Assembly: GCF_000429985.1 (NCBI RefSeq)
Contig: NZ_AUCX01000016.1
Span: forward strand, 61,299 to 125,298
Reading direction: 5' to 3'
From: Maridesulfovibrio bastinii DSM 16055
GTDB taxonomy: Bacteria > Desulfobacterota > Desulfovibrionia > Desulfovibrionales > Desulfovibrionaceae
Length of the DNA stretch: 64,000 bases
Position 1 is the stretch's first letter; each line of letters opens with the position of its first letter. The notes beneath the pieces are model-generated. The model searched no databases, was not told where the DNA came from, and was given only the letters and a program-made list of their open reading frames with translations. This document shows, one piece after another, positions 16,454 to 26,300 of this stretch. Made by a program: the position numbers and the translations under genes.

Positions 16454-19400
16454 CTATTTAAGCCCCAGTTCAACTCTTGGGCCGGCACTCTGTGCTTTAA
16501 CCTGACCGGAATCCTTAAGGAAAATTCTTTCAGCTTTAATTCCTTTCTCATTGATCAGCATGTCACGCACAATTTCAGCCCGCTTCCTTGCTAACCGGGA
16601 AAGATCCGAAGGAGTTATCTGAATATGATCCCGAACCGCCTTCTCCATATCAGGCACCGGTAAAGTTTTTACCATGCCTATAATGTTGGTAGGCTTTTCA
16701 AAAGGTTCATCTTTATAAACATCTTCAAGATATTCCGGGTATTCTTCCTGTGATATCTTCACCTCATCAACAGATTTGGGAGCACCCTCATCGCCTTCAA
16801 TATCCAGAAATTTAACCATTGCTATTTTGCGCTTAAAAGTAAGTTCCTTGAGAGCCGGTTTATCCTGCTGGGCCGCACTGAATCCGCTTATCTCAAGGTT
16901 CAATCCGGGTCGCTCCGTCATTGCTTTTGCAATTGTCTCTATCTTTTTGAGGGCCGATTCATTCAATTTATCTGTTCCGGGATCGAAAGCCAGAACATTC
17001 ATATTTTCACCACCGCCAAAAAGACTGCCTATCAGGGCAAAAGGTGATGTTACGGCTTTTATCAGCAAATTAACGATAGCCCTCCCGATAACGGCTCCAA
17101 GCCGGAACTGCGGATCGGAAAGGTTGCCTTCAACAGGTATATCAAGCTGAATATTACCATCACTGTCTTTTAACAGAGCCAGACCAAGCCCTATAGGGAC
17201 ATTGGCTGCATCAGGATTAGGGACTTTATCACCTACATCAAATTGAAAAATATCAAGCAGATTTCCCACAGCGATTTCTGAACCGTCCAGAGCTAAATCC
17301 ACGTTGGCATTCAGCATTCCGGTGCTTACAGGATAAGCTATGTACTTGAGTGTATAAGGTGAAAGCTGAGTCATATCCAGATTGCTGAGATTCAACTTCA
17401 TACCTGATTTTAAATTCTTTCCTGAAGGCAGCAGCTCTCCTGTAAGAATCAGTGGAGACTGGTCATCAACTGTGGCGTTGAAAACAATTCCGGTCCTGTT
17501 TCCATAGGGCAGTCCCAGTTTTGTAATGTCAGCCTTCATCTTGGAAATATCCATATTGAATGAAGGTTTGACGGTCAGATCATTGAAAACAAGTGAACCG
17601 TCACGCAACCTGACCTTCTCCAGCATAAAAGAAACTTCCGAAGCCCCTTCTGCTGTAGCATTGGTGACACTGGCATTGGTCTCGACCGGAATTTCAGCCT
17701 TTACGGTGGCATCGTTGACCGGAACCACATTAATCTGCTCGGCCTGCTCTTCAATTGCAGTTGCATTGACAGGAGCGGCTCTTTTACCGGTTATCATCCG
17801 TGAAAAGTTGATTGTCCCGTCCTGCTCGCGCACAACATTTACGACCGGTTTTACAACGTCAACAAGGCCGACAGTGGAACCGAGAGGCTCAGATTTAAAA
17901 TCAATATCCCGCACAGCCAGCTCGTCAAGAGTGAAAGCGGCCTTGTCATTGGAACTATCCCTGATAACAAGATCTTTCAGCTGAGCTTTTCCTTTATAGC
18001 CAGCCGCAGCTTTGTCTCCGCCCTTAAAATCCCATTGCCCGGCAACATCAAGATGGCCGCGGGCAATATTCATCTGCATTTTTTTTGGAAGATAGCCATT
18101 AAAATCACGCAGCCTTATTTTCTTGAGGCTGACGGTTCCCCCGGCAGACAACGGTTTCATTCTGGCATGTCCGTTAACAGCAAACGAACCGCGCTTGTTG
18201 ACCTGTCCGCTGATGTCGAGAAGCATATCCTTTGCACCGTCAAGACTGAAATCATCTGCGCGCACATTGATATTTTCAAGATCAATAACAGTCTTCTTGG
18301 AAGCCGCAGTATCAATCAGCTCAAATTCTGTTTTAGCAACACCAATCTTCTTGACTCCAACTTTCCACGGCTCACTTTCCACTTCGTCAGCAGCGGGCTT
18401 AGCCGCAGCTTGTCCGGTTGGAGATTTCTCTGATTTCTGGAGTTCATCTATAAGATTTACAAGATCAATCCCCTTGCTGCTCCGGCCTATGCGTATCAGT
18501 CCGCCATCAAGATTAACAGCGTCTATGGAAACTGATTTTTTCAGAACATCTATAGTTCCATTTGAAATGCCGAAAGAATCTACGCCTACAACTGGAGATT
18601 CTTTTCCCGGAACTTCAAGCTTTAACTTTTCAAGTCCCACAGAAAGCCCGGATATTTCTGTGGTCGCATTCATTCCATCAGCTTCAGGAGTAAATCTGAA
18701 TCCGGACTTAACGCTAAGAGAGCCTGAAGTCATAGCAAGAGGTAAAAAGTCTTCGTAATAAGTATGATATTCAGGAACAGTCATATTCGAAACAGCCACA
18801 GAGCCGTTCACATCAAGCGGGATGAGTGACAAATTTCCTGAGGTGGAAATATATTCTCCATCCTTTTTTCCTATATCAACGGAAAATCTACCGTACTTTC
18901 CTTTGGCGGTAGTTATATTCTGACCGGAGACATTGATAGGACCAACCTTTTTTTCAAATCCCTTTCCGAAAGCGTTGTCCTTTAAATCAACAATGCCACC
19001 TATGAGATCGAAGCGATCCACTGTGGCCAGAAAAGGAGTGTCACCTGATTCATCTGAAGTTTTAACTTCATCTTTTTTCTGAGCAGTCTCTTCCGGTAAG
19101 GTGGCATTATTTTCAGCCGGCCCTGTTAAGTTGGAAGTTGAATTGGAAGTTGAGTTGGAAGTTGAGTTGGAATCATTTTCAACAGCTACAGTTGAGTTGC
19201 TCTTGAAATCAGAGGAGACAGCTTTTTCCGCAGGCATACTCTGTGGCAGGAGATAGTCCAGCAACTCGAGACTTCCATCTTTTTTGAGCCCCATGTTAAT
19301 ATATGGGTTCATAATCATTACAGAATTGATATGAGCTATTTTCTGCATGATTCGCAAGTCATCAAATTTAATCTTAAAATTCTTAAAGGCGATGAGCTTA

Positions 19401-20287
19401 CCTTCATCAGAATGGACAAGACTGAAATTATCAACCTCGGCATCACCTGCAAGGCGTACTTTAGGAGCATCTTCCCCGCCACGGTCAAAAACAAGTGAGA
19501 GGGTACTGCTCAATGTTCCATTTGCAATCTGAACTTCTTTTGGAAGAGGAAGGTAATTGCGATAATCTTTCAATTCGGCTTTCTGTATTACAAAATCAAA
19601 TCTTGTCCGAAGTGAAGAATCAAAGGGCAGGGTTTTACCCTTCATGTTAAACGGAGTTCCGTTTATAACTGCGGAAAGACTGGGCTGAACAAAATCTTTA
19701 ACATTCCGGTCCAGTGTGGACGTAAAAGGTACGTTTATATTTATGTCTGAAATTAAATGATGTTTGTTTTTAGTCTGGTCAAAAACCTTTATCGTACTGT
19801 TGGTCATGGTAAAATTATCCACAACAACAGGGAAGAGTGATCCGGAGTCTTCCTCCTCTTCTGCGGACTTTTCCTGAGCTTCGGGCACAAGGTCAGACAC
19901 ACTGGTCCCACCTTTAAAAACAGACACATCGACACTAAGTTCGTTAAAACTTACATTGGTAATGACAAGAGCAAGTCTGAAAATGGAAAAAGAATCGAGA
20001 TTCAAACCCAGTTTCTTAAATGAAACCAGATTGCCGTCTCCTTTCTTTTTGGCAACCTTGAAACCTTCAATCTCCAGATTCAAAGTATAGGGATTGAAAC
20101 TCACATTTTCTATGGCTACATCTCTCTTAAGAACTTTGGGAAGCTGAGCCAGAAGAACTTTCTGGCCGATAAAAGGGATTAAAAAGAAACCGATGAGTGT
20201 ATACAAAACAAGAAACACTCCGATTCCATAGGCCCACTTGACCGAAGATGTAAGGCTGCTCCATTTTTCCCGATATTCCTTGAACAC
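16454..20287 (-). CDS. giant AsmA-like DUF748 protein
   Basis: This 1277-residue envelope protein has one N-terminal transmembrane segment (about 20-42) and a very long periplasmic body of repeated beta-rich AsmA/DUF748 units. An OmpA-like C-terminus is suggested by the SALKKIETIAKAMTERPGL helix and the final SAGPRVELGLK. Related AsmA-like proteins bridge the two membranes and are thought to carry phospholipids; that role is inferred here. The start was moved to GTG 20287 because GGAGG (within 20293-20298) is its ribosome-binding site and would lie inside the alternative TTG start at 20299. A Ser/Thr/Asn repeat interrupts the middle. Confidence 0.8.
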   Translation of the reverse strand: MFKEYREKWSSLTSSVKWAYGIGVFLVLYTLIGFFLIPFIGQKVLLAQLPKVLKRDVAIENVSFNPYTLNLEIEGFKVAKKKGDGNLVSFKKLGLNLDSFSIFRLALVITNVSFNELSVDVSVFKGGTSVSDLVPEAQEKSAEEEEDSGSLFPVVVDNFTMTNSTIKVFDQTKNKHHLISDININVPFTSTLDRNVKDFVQPSLSAVINGTPFNMKGKTLPFDSSLRTRFDFVIQKAELKDYRNYLPLPKEVQIANGTLSSTLSLVFDRGGEDAPKVRLAGDAEVDNFSLVHSDEGKLIAFKNFKIKFDDLRIMQKIAHINSVMIMNPYINMGLKKDGSLELLDYLLPQSMPAEKAVSSDFKSNSTVAVENDSNSTSNSTSNSTSNLTGPAENNATLPEETAQKKDEVKTSDESGDTPFLATVDRFDLIGGIVDLKDNAFGKGFEKKVGPINVSGQNITTAKGKYGRFSVDIGKKDGEYISTSGNLSLIPLDVNGSVAVSNMTVPEYHTYYEDFLPLAMTSGSLSVKSGFRFTPEADGMNATTEISGLSVGLEKLKLEVPGKESPVVGVDSFGISNGTIDVLKKSVSIDAVNLDGGLIRIGRSSKGIDLVNLIDELQKSEKSPTGQAAAKPAADEVESEPWKVGVKKIGVAKTEFELIDTAASKKTVIDLENINVRADDFSLDGAKDMLLDISGQVNKRGSFAVNGHARMKPLSAGGTVSLKKIRLRDFNGYLPKKMQMNIARGHLDVAGQWDFKGGDKAAAGYKGKAQLKDLVIRDSSNDKAAFTLDELAVRDIDFKSEPLGSTVGLVDVVKPVVNVVREQDGTINFSRMITGKRAAPVNATAIEEQAEQINVVPVNDATVKAEIPVETNASVTNATAEGASEVSFMLEKVRLRDGSLVFNDLTVKPSFNMDISKMKADITKLGLPYGNRTGIVFNATVDDQSPLILTGELLPSGKNLKSGMKLNLSNLDMTQLSPYTLKYIAYPVSTGMLNANVDLALDGSEIAVGNLLDIFQFDVGDKVPNPDAANVPIGLGLALLKDSDGNIQLDIPVEGNLSDPQFRLGAVIGRAIVNLLIKAVTSPFALIGSLFGGGENMNVLAFDPGTDKLNESALKKIETIAKAMTERPGLNLEISGFSAAQQDKPALKELTFKRKIAMVKFLDIEGDEGAPKSVDEVKISQEEYPEYLEDVYKDEPFEKPTNIIGMVKTLPVPDMEKAVRDHIQITPSDLSRLARKRAEIVRDMLINEKGIKAERIFLKDSGQVKAQSAGPRVELGLK
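19131..19174 (-). repeat. 12-bp tandem repeat encoding Ser-Thr-Ser-Asn units
   Basis: Three near-identical copies of TTGGAAGTTGAG (plus strand; 19131-19142, 19143-19154, 19155-19166) plus a partial one encode a low-complexity (S-T-S-N)n linker in the DUF748 protein. Because 12 is a multiple of 3, slippage would change linker length without breaking the frame. Confidence 0.85.
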
Positions 20288-20543
20288 TTTTTCCTCCAAT
20301 GCTGATGCGTCAAATCTGTTATCTGCTTATTTACATCATCTTTTAAGGAAATAACAGAGACTACAGTCATTCTTAAGATATTATAAGACGCCTTAATCAT
20401 GATAAACTGTCTGAATACGGCAGGAGTGACACGAAAGACAGGTTCCGGCGGGAACTGTTGAATATTTGATTCCGTACTGTTAAGTTGCCTTTTCATAAGA
20501 ATATAAAGATCAAAGATACGGACGGGAAAGGGGAGAATATAAA

Positions 20544-21140
20544 ATGGATTCCATTCTGGAAAATAAAATACCGGCAGGAACTGGAGCGGCTTTGTTTCTT
20601 TCTGCCTGTATGTTCTTCCTGCTTGCCTTTCTTCCGCACAGAGCCTTTGCAGATGCCATAGCTCTGAAGAACATGGTTATGGACAATCAGGCCGGAACCA
20701 TAAGCGCGCGGTTCGGAATAAACCTTACCAGCCGCCAGAAAGTTATCGATGCACTCGAAAACGGGATCAATCTAAAACTGGAATGTGATGCCGTTCTTTA
20801 TAAGCACAAACGCTTATGGCCTGACAGTAAAGTCGGCAAAGCGCATTATGTTGACCGCCTGTTCTATGACTCCCTTTCCAGTGAATTTGTTCTTGAGCAG
20901 CCCGGAGTTCCAAATCCCATCAGAGGAAAAAATTTGGAAAATATCCTGAAACGGGGATGGGACACTATTGTTCTTGATCTCGGTCCATGGAATCTGCTCG
21001 AACGCGGAGTACACTACCAGTTGATTCTAAAAGTAAAACTTGATCAGGACGAAGTTCCGGCATGGCTTAAGTACACACTTTTTTTCTGGTCATGGAATGT
21101 AGTCCCCACAGCCACGTATCAGCTTGATTTTGTATATTAA
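20544..21140 (+). CDS. DUF4390 exported protein
   Basis: This 198-residue protein has an N-terminal signal or anchor helix (about 13-36, ending HRAFA) and a periplasmic domain matching DUF4390 by its ISARFGINLTSRQKVIDALENG start, the paired basic/aromatic segment KHKRLWPDSK and the terminal WSWNVVPTATYQLDF. It is 12 bp upstream of an NtrY-like kinase gene. DUF4390 and NtrY-type kinases are commonly adjacent, which suggests that this protein senses or modulates an envelope signal for the kinase. The biochemical role is unknown. The start follows GGGGAGA. Confidence 0.75.
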   Translation: MDSILENKIPAGTGAALFLSACMFFLLAFLPHRAFADAIALKNMVMDNQAGTISARFGINLTSRQKVIDALENGINLKLECDAVLYKHKRLWPDSKVGKAHYVDRLFYDSLSSEFVLEQPGVPNPIRGKNLENILKRGWDTIVLDLGPWNLLERGVHYQLILKVKLDQDEVPAWLKYTLFFWSWNVVPTATYQLDFVY

Positions 21141-21152
21141 AGCGGAAAACCC

Positions 21153-23348
21153 ATGACCGATAAAAACATCAGGATAAGCGTACCGGACACACGGGAAAGA
21201 AAGAAAAGACAGCGTGAATACCTCATAGCTGTTATCTGTCTTATCGTTTTCGGGGCTCTGAGCTTTGTGCAGCTCAAATACCTTGGGGTGAACTCTTACC
21301 TTTTTTTAGGACTGTTCAACCTTAATTTTATTCTGCTTCTGGTTGTACTCTTTGTTGTCGGCAGAAACGGGGTAAAACTACTTCTTGAAAGAAGACGCAA
21401 GGTTCTGGGATCAAAACTCAGAACCAGAATGGTCCTTTCTTTCATGTCACTTTCACTGATACCGACACTACTCATGTTCCTGATGGCAATGCAATTTGTT
21501 CAGATATCAGTGGATTACTGGTTTAAAAACCAGATAGAAGAATCAATGGTCCAGTCCCTTGAATTGGGAAGAGCCTTCTACGCCTCCGCTCAGGAAGGCC
21601 TTGAGCGCAAAGGCAACAATATTCTGAAAGCTATTGTCGAAAGCCGCTATGCATGGGGCGGCAAAAGTATGAATTTATTCCTTGAGAACAAACTCATGGA
21701 ATATGATCTGGGGCTGCTGGGAGTCATCAAACCAGACGGAAACCAGCTGAACTGGCATTCCGATGATGCATGGCAGCAGGCCTGGCCGGACATCAAAGCT
21801 AAAATAGACTGGAAAGATTTAAAAACTAATCCCCGCTACTGGTCCACGATTCATCCGGTACCCGGAAACGATATGATCATAGGCATCCTGCCTGTTGATG
21901 AAGCCAAAACAGGTTTTCTTATTTTAGGTGAGAACATCGGTCAGGGGCTGCTTTACAAGCTTGACCGGGTTGTGCAGGGGCTTGATGAATACAAGCAGTT
22001 AAAGACACTTAAATATCCGCTGAAAATGACCCTGTATCTCACTCTTGGAGTTACAACCCTGCTCATTATTCTGGGGTCCATCTGGTTCGGATTCAGACTT
22101 TCAAAAGAACTTTCCGCCCCGATTCAGGCCCTTGCGGCCGGGTCACAGCGTATTGCAAGAGGTGACCTCAGTGTCCGGCTGGAGGACAGATCCGACGACG
22201 AACTGGGATTCATGGTTCAGTCATTCAACCGTATGGCTGAAGATCTTGAAGAAAGCCAGAAAAGCCTCAAAACCGCAAATGACAGGCTGGCCCAGCAGAA
22301 TCAGGAACTGGAACGCAGAGGCCGGTATATGGAAGCGGTTATGAACAATATCACCGCAGGGGTAATCTCCCTTGATGAATCGGGACGCATAAGCACTGTG
22401 AATAAAGCTGTGGAAGAAATGCTCGGGATTGATGCCCGCTTTGTCCACGGTAAAAATCCGCAGAGCCTGCTTCCTGACGGTGACCTGACCGAACTTATTT
22501 CCGATGCCCGCACACACATGGAGACAAGTCCATATTCACAGTGGCAACGGCAGATTTCACTGATGATAGAGGGTCGCCATCATAAATTTCTGGTAAACGT
22601 TGTAGCCCTGAAATCAGGAAAAAGAGCCGGCGGCGGTCTTGTTGCCGTTTTTGAAGATATTACCGAGCTTGAAAAAATGCAGCGTGTTGCCGCATGGCGT
22701 GAAGTTGCAAGGCGCATAGCCCACGAAATAAAAAATCCGCTGACTCCTATAAAGCTCTCTGCCCAGCGACTGCAAAGAAAATTCGGATCTGATATTGAGG
22801 ATCAGGTTTTCCGGGAGAGTACTGACCTTATAATCCTGCAGGTGGAACACATGCAGGAAATGGTTCAGGAATTTTCAGCCTACGCCAAGCTCCCGGAAGT
22901 ACAGCCTAAACCGGACAAACTTCAGCCGCTTCTGGAAGAAGTTGTCAGTCTTTACAGAAACAGCCATAGCAACATCAGCTGGAAACTGGTATTTGAAAAT
23001 GAAATTCCTGTTTTTGAGTTTGACAGGGAAGCTCTGCGCAGAGTTCTGATCAACCTGCTTACAAACGCCTCCGAAGCTTTCGGTGATCAGGAAAATCCCG
23101 AGGTTGTAATTTCAGCCATGCACGATCAGACCCTTGGATGGCTCAGGATGGAGATTAAAGACAATGGTCCGGGCCTTACACCTGATGAGCGTTCAAGAAT
23201 GTTTGAACCTTATTTTTCGAGCAAAAAAAGCGGCACGGGACTCGGCCTGACAATAGTAAAATCAATTGTTACCGATCACCGAGGCTTTGTTCGTGTCAAA
23301 CCGGCTGATACCGGAGGAACTGTTTTTGTGGTCGAACTTCCTGTATAG
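21153..23348 (+). CDS. NtrY-like membrane sensor histidine kinase
   Basis: This 731-residue kinase has membrane helices at about 23-44, 50-70, 93-115 and 292-314, a periplasmic sensor region at 118-290, a HAMP domain (315-368), a PAS domain (392-505), a HisKA domain with phospho-acceptor His524 (RRIAHEIKNPLTPIKLS) and an ATPase domain (NLLTNASEAF, DNGPGLTPDE, GTGLGLTIVKSI). This arrangement is that of NtrY. It should phosphorylate the NtrX-like regulator two genes downstream and perhaps the intervening HD-GYP regulator. The signal is unknown; in relatives it relates to nitrogen, redox or envelope state. Confidence 0.85.
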   Translation: MTDKNIRISVPDTRERKKRQREYLIAVICLIVFGALSFVQLKYLGVNSYLFLGLFNLNFILLLVVLFVVGRNGVKLLLERRRKVLGSKLRTRMVLSFMSLSLIPTLLMFLMAMQFVQISVDYWFKNQIEESMVQSLELGRAFYASAQEGLERKGNNILKAIVESRYAWGGKSMNLFLENKLMEYDLGLLGVIKPDGNQLNWHSDDAWQQAWPDIKAKIDWKDLKTNPRYWSTIHPVPGNDMIIGILPVDEAKTGFLILGENIGQGLLYKLDRVVQGLDEYKQLKTLKYPLKMTLYLTLGVTTLLIILGSIWFGFRLSKELSAPIQALAAGSQRIARGDLSVRLEDRSDDELGFMVQSFNRMAEDLEESQKSLKTANDRLAQQNQELERRGRYMEAVMNNITAGVISLDESGRISTVNKAVEEMLGIDARFVHGKNPQSLLPDGDLTELISDARTHMETSPYSQWQRQISLMIEGRHHKFLVNVVALKSGKRAGGGLVAVFEDITELEKMQRVAAWREVARRIAHEIKNPLTPIKLSAQRLQRKFGSDIEDQVFRESTDLIILQVEHMQEMVQEFSAYAKLPEVQPKPDKLQPLLEEVVSLYRNSHSNISWKLVFENEIPVFEFDREALRRVLINLLTNASEAFGDQENPEVVISAMHDQTLGWLRMEIKDNGPGLTPDERSRMFEPYFSSKKSGTGLGLTIVKSIVTDHRGFVRVKPADTGGTVFVVELPV

Positions 23349-23456
23349 TCATTTGAATTTAAGGTATGAATATCCAAGGGAAGAATGCTACATTGCTGTT
23401 TTGCCAGTCAGAATGAATCTCGACAGGACAAATGAAAAAACAGAGGGCCGTTTGAA

Positions 23457-24857
23457 ATGATCGCCTCAAATATTTTTAAATCAGAAGAAAACAAAAGAAA
23501 CAACATTCTTATTGTTGAAGACGAGGCAATAGTATCCCTTGATATTAAAGGACGGCTCAGCGTTCTCGGGTATACGGTTCTTGATATTGTCAAAACTGGA
23601 GAGCTGGCGGTTGAGCGGACTCTTGAACTGGAGCCGGACCTTGTCCTGATGGACATAATGCTTGATGGAGAAATGGACGGAATAGATGCTGCCACTGAAA
23701 TTCTGAAAAAAGCAGATATTCCGATTATATATCTTACCGCATACGCTGATGAAAAGACCCTTGAACGGGCAAAGGTCACCGAACCATTCGGATATATAAT
23801 AAAACCGTTTGAAGACCGGGAGCTGAACCTTGCCATTGAAATGGCACTTTACAAACATCACGCGGAATCAACTCTAAATGAAAACCGCCGCTGGCTTAAA
23901 ACAGCCTTTAACAGTATCGGTGACACCATCATAACACTCGGCAAAGATGGAAGAATCCGCTCGGTGAACAAAGCGGCTGAACAGCTTTTCCAATTTGAGA
24001 TAACCGATCTTTGTGGTGAAGAATTTTCTTCTTCCATCAAATTTGCAGATAATGAAGGCAACCCGGTTGATGTCCTACAACTTTTTGAACAGCAGGGAAC
24101 CGAAAGTACTATTTTCAACAGACTGCAACTTGTTTCAATAAAAGGCGACAATATTCCGGTATCCTTGAACATCGCCTCGATCAACGATAAGAATAAGAAA
24201 AAAGGTACTGTAATAGTCCTGCATGATATGTCAGCCATTATTCAGGGAGAGGCCGCTTTGCAGAAAAGCCTCGACCAGCTGCGTCTGGCTTTTGATGAGA
24301 CGGTGACCTCGCTATCACTGATGTCTGAGAAAAGGGACCCCTATACCTCCGGCCATCAGCAGCGGGTTGCAAAAATAGCCTGTGCCATAGCAAAACGGAT
24401 GAATCTGCCGGAAAAGACCATTCAGGGGATAAGCGTTGCCGGGGTTCTGCATGATGTTGGAAAAATTTATATTCCTGCGGAAATACTTTCCAAACCGACA
24501 CGCCTGACCGGCATAGAACTGTCTCTGGTTAAAACCCACCCTGAGGTCGGGTATGATATTTTAAAAGGCATACCCTTTCCATGGCCGGTTGCCGACATTG
24601 TCCTCCAGCATCATGAAAGACTTGATGGAAGCGGATATCCCAAGGGACTTTCAGCAGCAGAAATTCTGCCTGAAGCCAGAATAATTTCAGTTGCGGATGT
24701 GGTGGAGGCTATGAGTTCCCACCGCCCGTACAGGGCCGCACTCGGGCTGGATAAAGCTCTCGGTGAGATCATAAGAGGACGCGGAACTATTTATGATGCA
24801 GAAATTGTTGATGTCTGCATAAAACTATTTGAAGAAGACGGGTTCACAATTGAGTAA
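23457..24857 (+). CDS. response regulator REC-PAS-HD-GYP (putative c-di-GMP phosphodiesterase)
   Basis: This 466-residue protein has a receiver domain at 16-132 with phospho-acceptor Asp66 and Lys117 (KPFED), a PAS domain at about 145-262 and an HD-GYP domain at 285-466. The HD-GYP metal and signature residues are all present (His300, HD at 332-333 followed by VGK, HH at 385-386, GSGYP at 391-395), so it should hydrolyse cyclic di-GMP. It sits between the NtrY-like kinase and the NtrX-like regulator, which makes it a probable second output of the same kinase. Confidence 0.87.
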   Translation: MIASNIFKSEENKRNNILIVEDEAIVSLDIKGRLSVLGYTVLDIVKTGELAVERTLELEPDLVLMDIMLDGEMDGIDAATEILKKADIPIIYLTAYADEKTLERAKVTEPFGYIIKPFEDRELNLAIEMALYKHHAESTLNENRRWLKTAFNSIGDTIITLGKDGRIRSVNKAAEQLFQFEITDLCGEEFSSSIKFADNEGNPVDVLQLFEQQGTESTIFNRLQLVSIKGDNIPVSLNIASINDKNKKKGTVIVLHDMSAIIQGEAALQKSLDQLRLAFDETVTSLSLMSEKRDPYTSGHQQRVAKIACAIAKRMNLPEKTIQGISVAGVLHDVGKIYIPAEILSKPTRLTGIELSLVKTHPEVGYDILKGIPFPWPVADIVLQHHERLDGSGYPKGLSAAEILPEARIISVADVVEAMSSHRPYRAALGLDKALGEIIRGRGTIYDAEIVDVCIKLFEEDGFTIE

Positions 24858-26259
24858 CAGCAGTAAAAAAAGATCCGGCAAAATTCTGATTGTCGATGAT
24901 GAAGACGGCATCAGATATTCTCTCAAAGGTATTCTTGAAGACGAAGAATTTTATGTTACGGAAGCTGAAACCGGGGAGAAAGCTATTGAAAGTCTGGAGG
25001 AAGACCAGCCGGACCTTGTTTTTCTCGATATCTGGCTGCCGGGAATGGATGGCCTGAACGTTCTTGAATATATAAAGAAAGAATGGGAATGGCTCCCTGT
25101 TGTCATGATCTCAGGACACGGCAATATTGAAACCGCTGTTTCAGCCATAAAAAAAGGTGCTTTTGATTTTATTGAAAAACCGCTTTCTCTGGAAAAAGTT
25201 GTCATTACCGCCAACAAAGCTCTCGAATTTTCACGCCTGCAAACTGAAAACGAAGCCCTGAAAACCAGAATAGAGACTGAGCAGCCCGCAAGACTGACTG
25301 GTGTATCGGAATCTATTTCATCAATGCGGGAAACAATTAAACAGGTTGCGCCGACCGACGCATGGGTTCTGATTACCGGTGAAAATGGAACGGGAAAAGA
25401 AATTGTCGCCCGCTCCATCCATGCTTTCAGCAAGCGTAATGATAAACCGCTTGTTGCAGTCAACTGTGCGGCCATACCTGAAGAACTGATCGAATCGGAA
25501 CTGTTCGGCCACGAAAAAGGCTCCTTCACCGGTGCGGAAAAAGCACAGATCGGTAAATTTGAACTTGCCGACAGGGGTACTCTGTTTCTTGATGAAATAG
25601 GTGATATGAGCCTGAAAACACAGGCTAAAATACTTAGAATACTTCAGGAGCAGCGCTTTGAAAGGGTCGGCGGAAGAAAAACCGTCAACGTTGATGTCCG
25701 GGTTATTGCCGCGACCAATAAAAACCTTTTGCAGGAAATAAGTGAAGGCTCTTTCCGTGAAGACCTGTATTACAGACTCAAGGTCTTTCCGCTGGAAGTT
25801 CCGCCGCTGCGTGAACGTGCCGGTGATATTCCTTTACTGATCAATGAATTTATTGAACGCCTTGTACGCCGTCATGGATTCAAACAGCTTGAATTCTCGC
25901 CTGAAACCATAAAAATAATGCAGAATTATCAATGGCCGGGAAATGTACGCGAGCTAAAAAATTTCGTGGAAAGAATGCTCATTATGTACGGGGGGAAGGT
26001 CGTCGGACCGGACAAACTTCCGCCTGAAATATTACAGACTCCAGCAGTTGCGGAAGATAAGGACGACAGCTCTTCAACACTATTTCTGCCGGAGGGAGAG
26101 ATAGATTTCAAACAGGCCAGAACAGAATTTGAGGCACGTTTTCTTGAAGCAAAATTAAAAGAATTTGATGGAAGCGTCTCAAAACTGGCAGAAGCAGTCG
26201 GTCTGGAAAGGAGTTCCCTTTACCGTAAGCTAAAAACCTACGGTATTCAGATAGATTAG
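24850..26259 (+). CDS. NtrX-like sigma-54-dependent response regulator
   Basis: This 469-residue transcription activator has a receiver at 10-128 (Asp60), an AAA+ sigma-54 interaction domain at 150-380 (Walker A GENGTGKE at 177-184, Walker [10 protein letters not shown]) and a C-terminal Fis-type helix-turn-helix ([17 protein letters not shown]). The sigma-54 contact loop is GSFTGA (224-229) rather than GAFTGA, a variant also typical of NtrX. The start was set at TTG 24850, overlapping the previous stop by 8 bp; a TTG at 24829 would add 7 residues. It should activate sigma-54 promoters, and a candidate exists at 61865-61881. Confidence 0.87.
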   Translation: MSNSSKKRSGKILIVDDEDGIRYSLKGILEDEEFYVTEAETGEKAIESLEEDQPDLVFLDIWLPGMDGLNVLEYIKKEWEWLPVVMISGHGNIETAVSAIKKGAFDFIEKPLSLEKVVITANKALEFSRLQTENEALKTRIETEQPARLTGVSESISSMRETIKQVAPTDAWVLITGENGTGKEIVARSIHAFSKRNDKPLVAVNCAAIPEELIESELFGHEKGSFTGAEKAQIGKFELADRGTLFLDEIGDMSLKTQAKILRILQEQRFERVGGRKTVNVDVRVIAATNKNLLQEISEGSFREDLYYRLKVFPLEVPPLRERAGDIPLLINEFIERLVRRHGFKQLEFSPETIKIMQNYQWPGNVRELKNFVERMLIMYGGKVVGPDKLPPEILQTPAVAEDKDDSSSTLFLPEGEIDFKQARTEFEARFLEAKLKEFDGSVSKLAEAVGLERSSLYRKLKTYGIQID

Positions 26260-26300
26260 TCTGAATTTATTTTATTTAAATTCATTAGTGAAGATTCTGC

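Noticed and set aside
19131..19174. CRISPR-like repeat
   Set aside because: Twelve-base units without spacers, lying in frame inside a coding sequence.
20179..20496. 105-codon open frame on the minus strand overlapping the start of the DUF748 gene
   Set aside because: It overlaps a well-supported gene in another frame, lacks a ribosome-binding site and has no recognisable sequence features.
24850..26259. GSFTGA in place of GAFTGA taken as loss of sigma-54 interaction
   Set aside because: The Ser variant is common in NtrX-type regulators and does not by itself imply inactivity.
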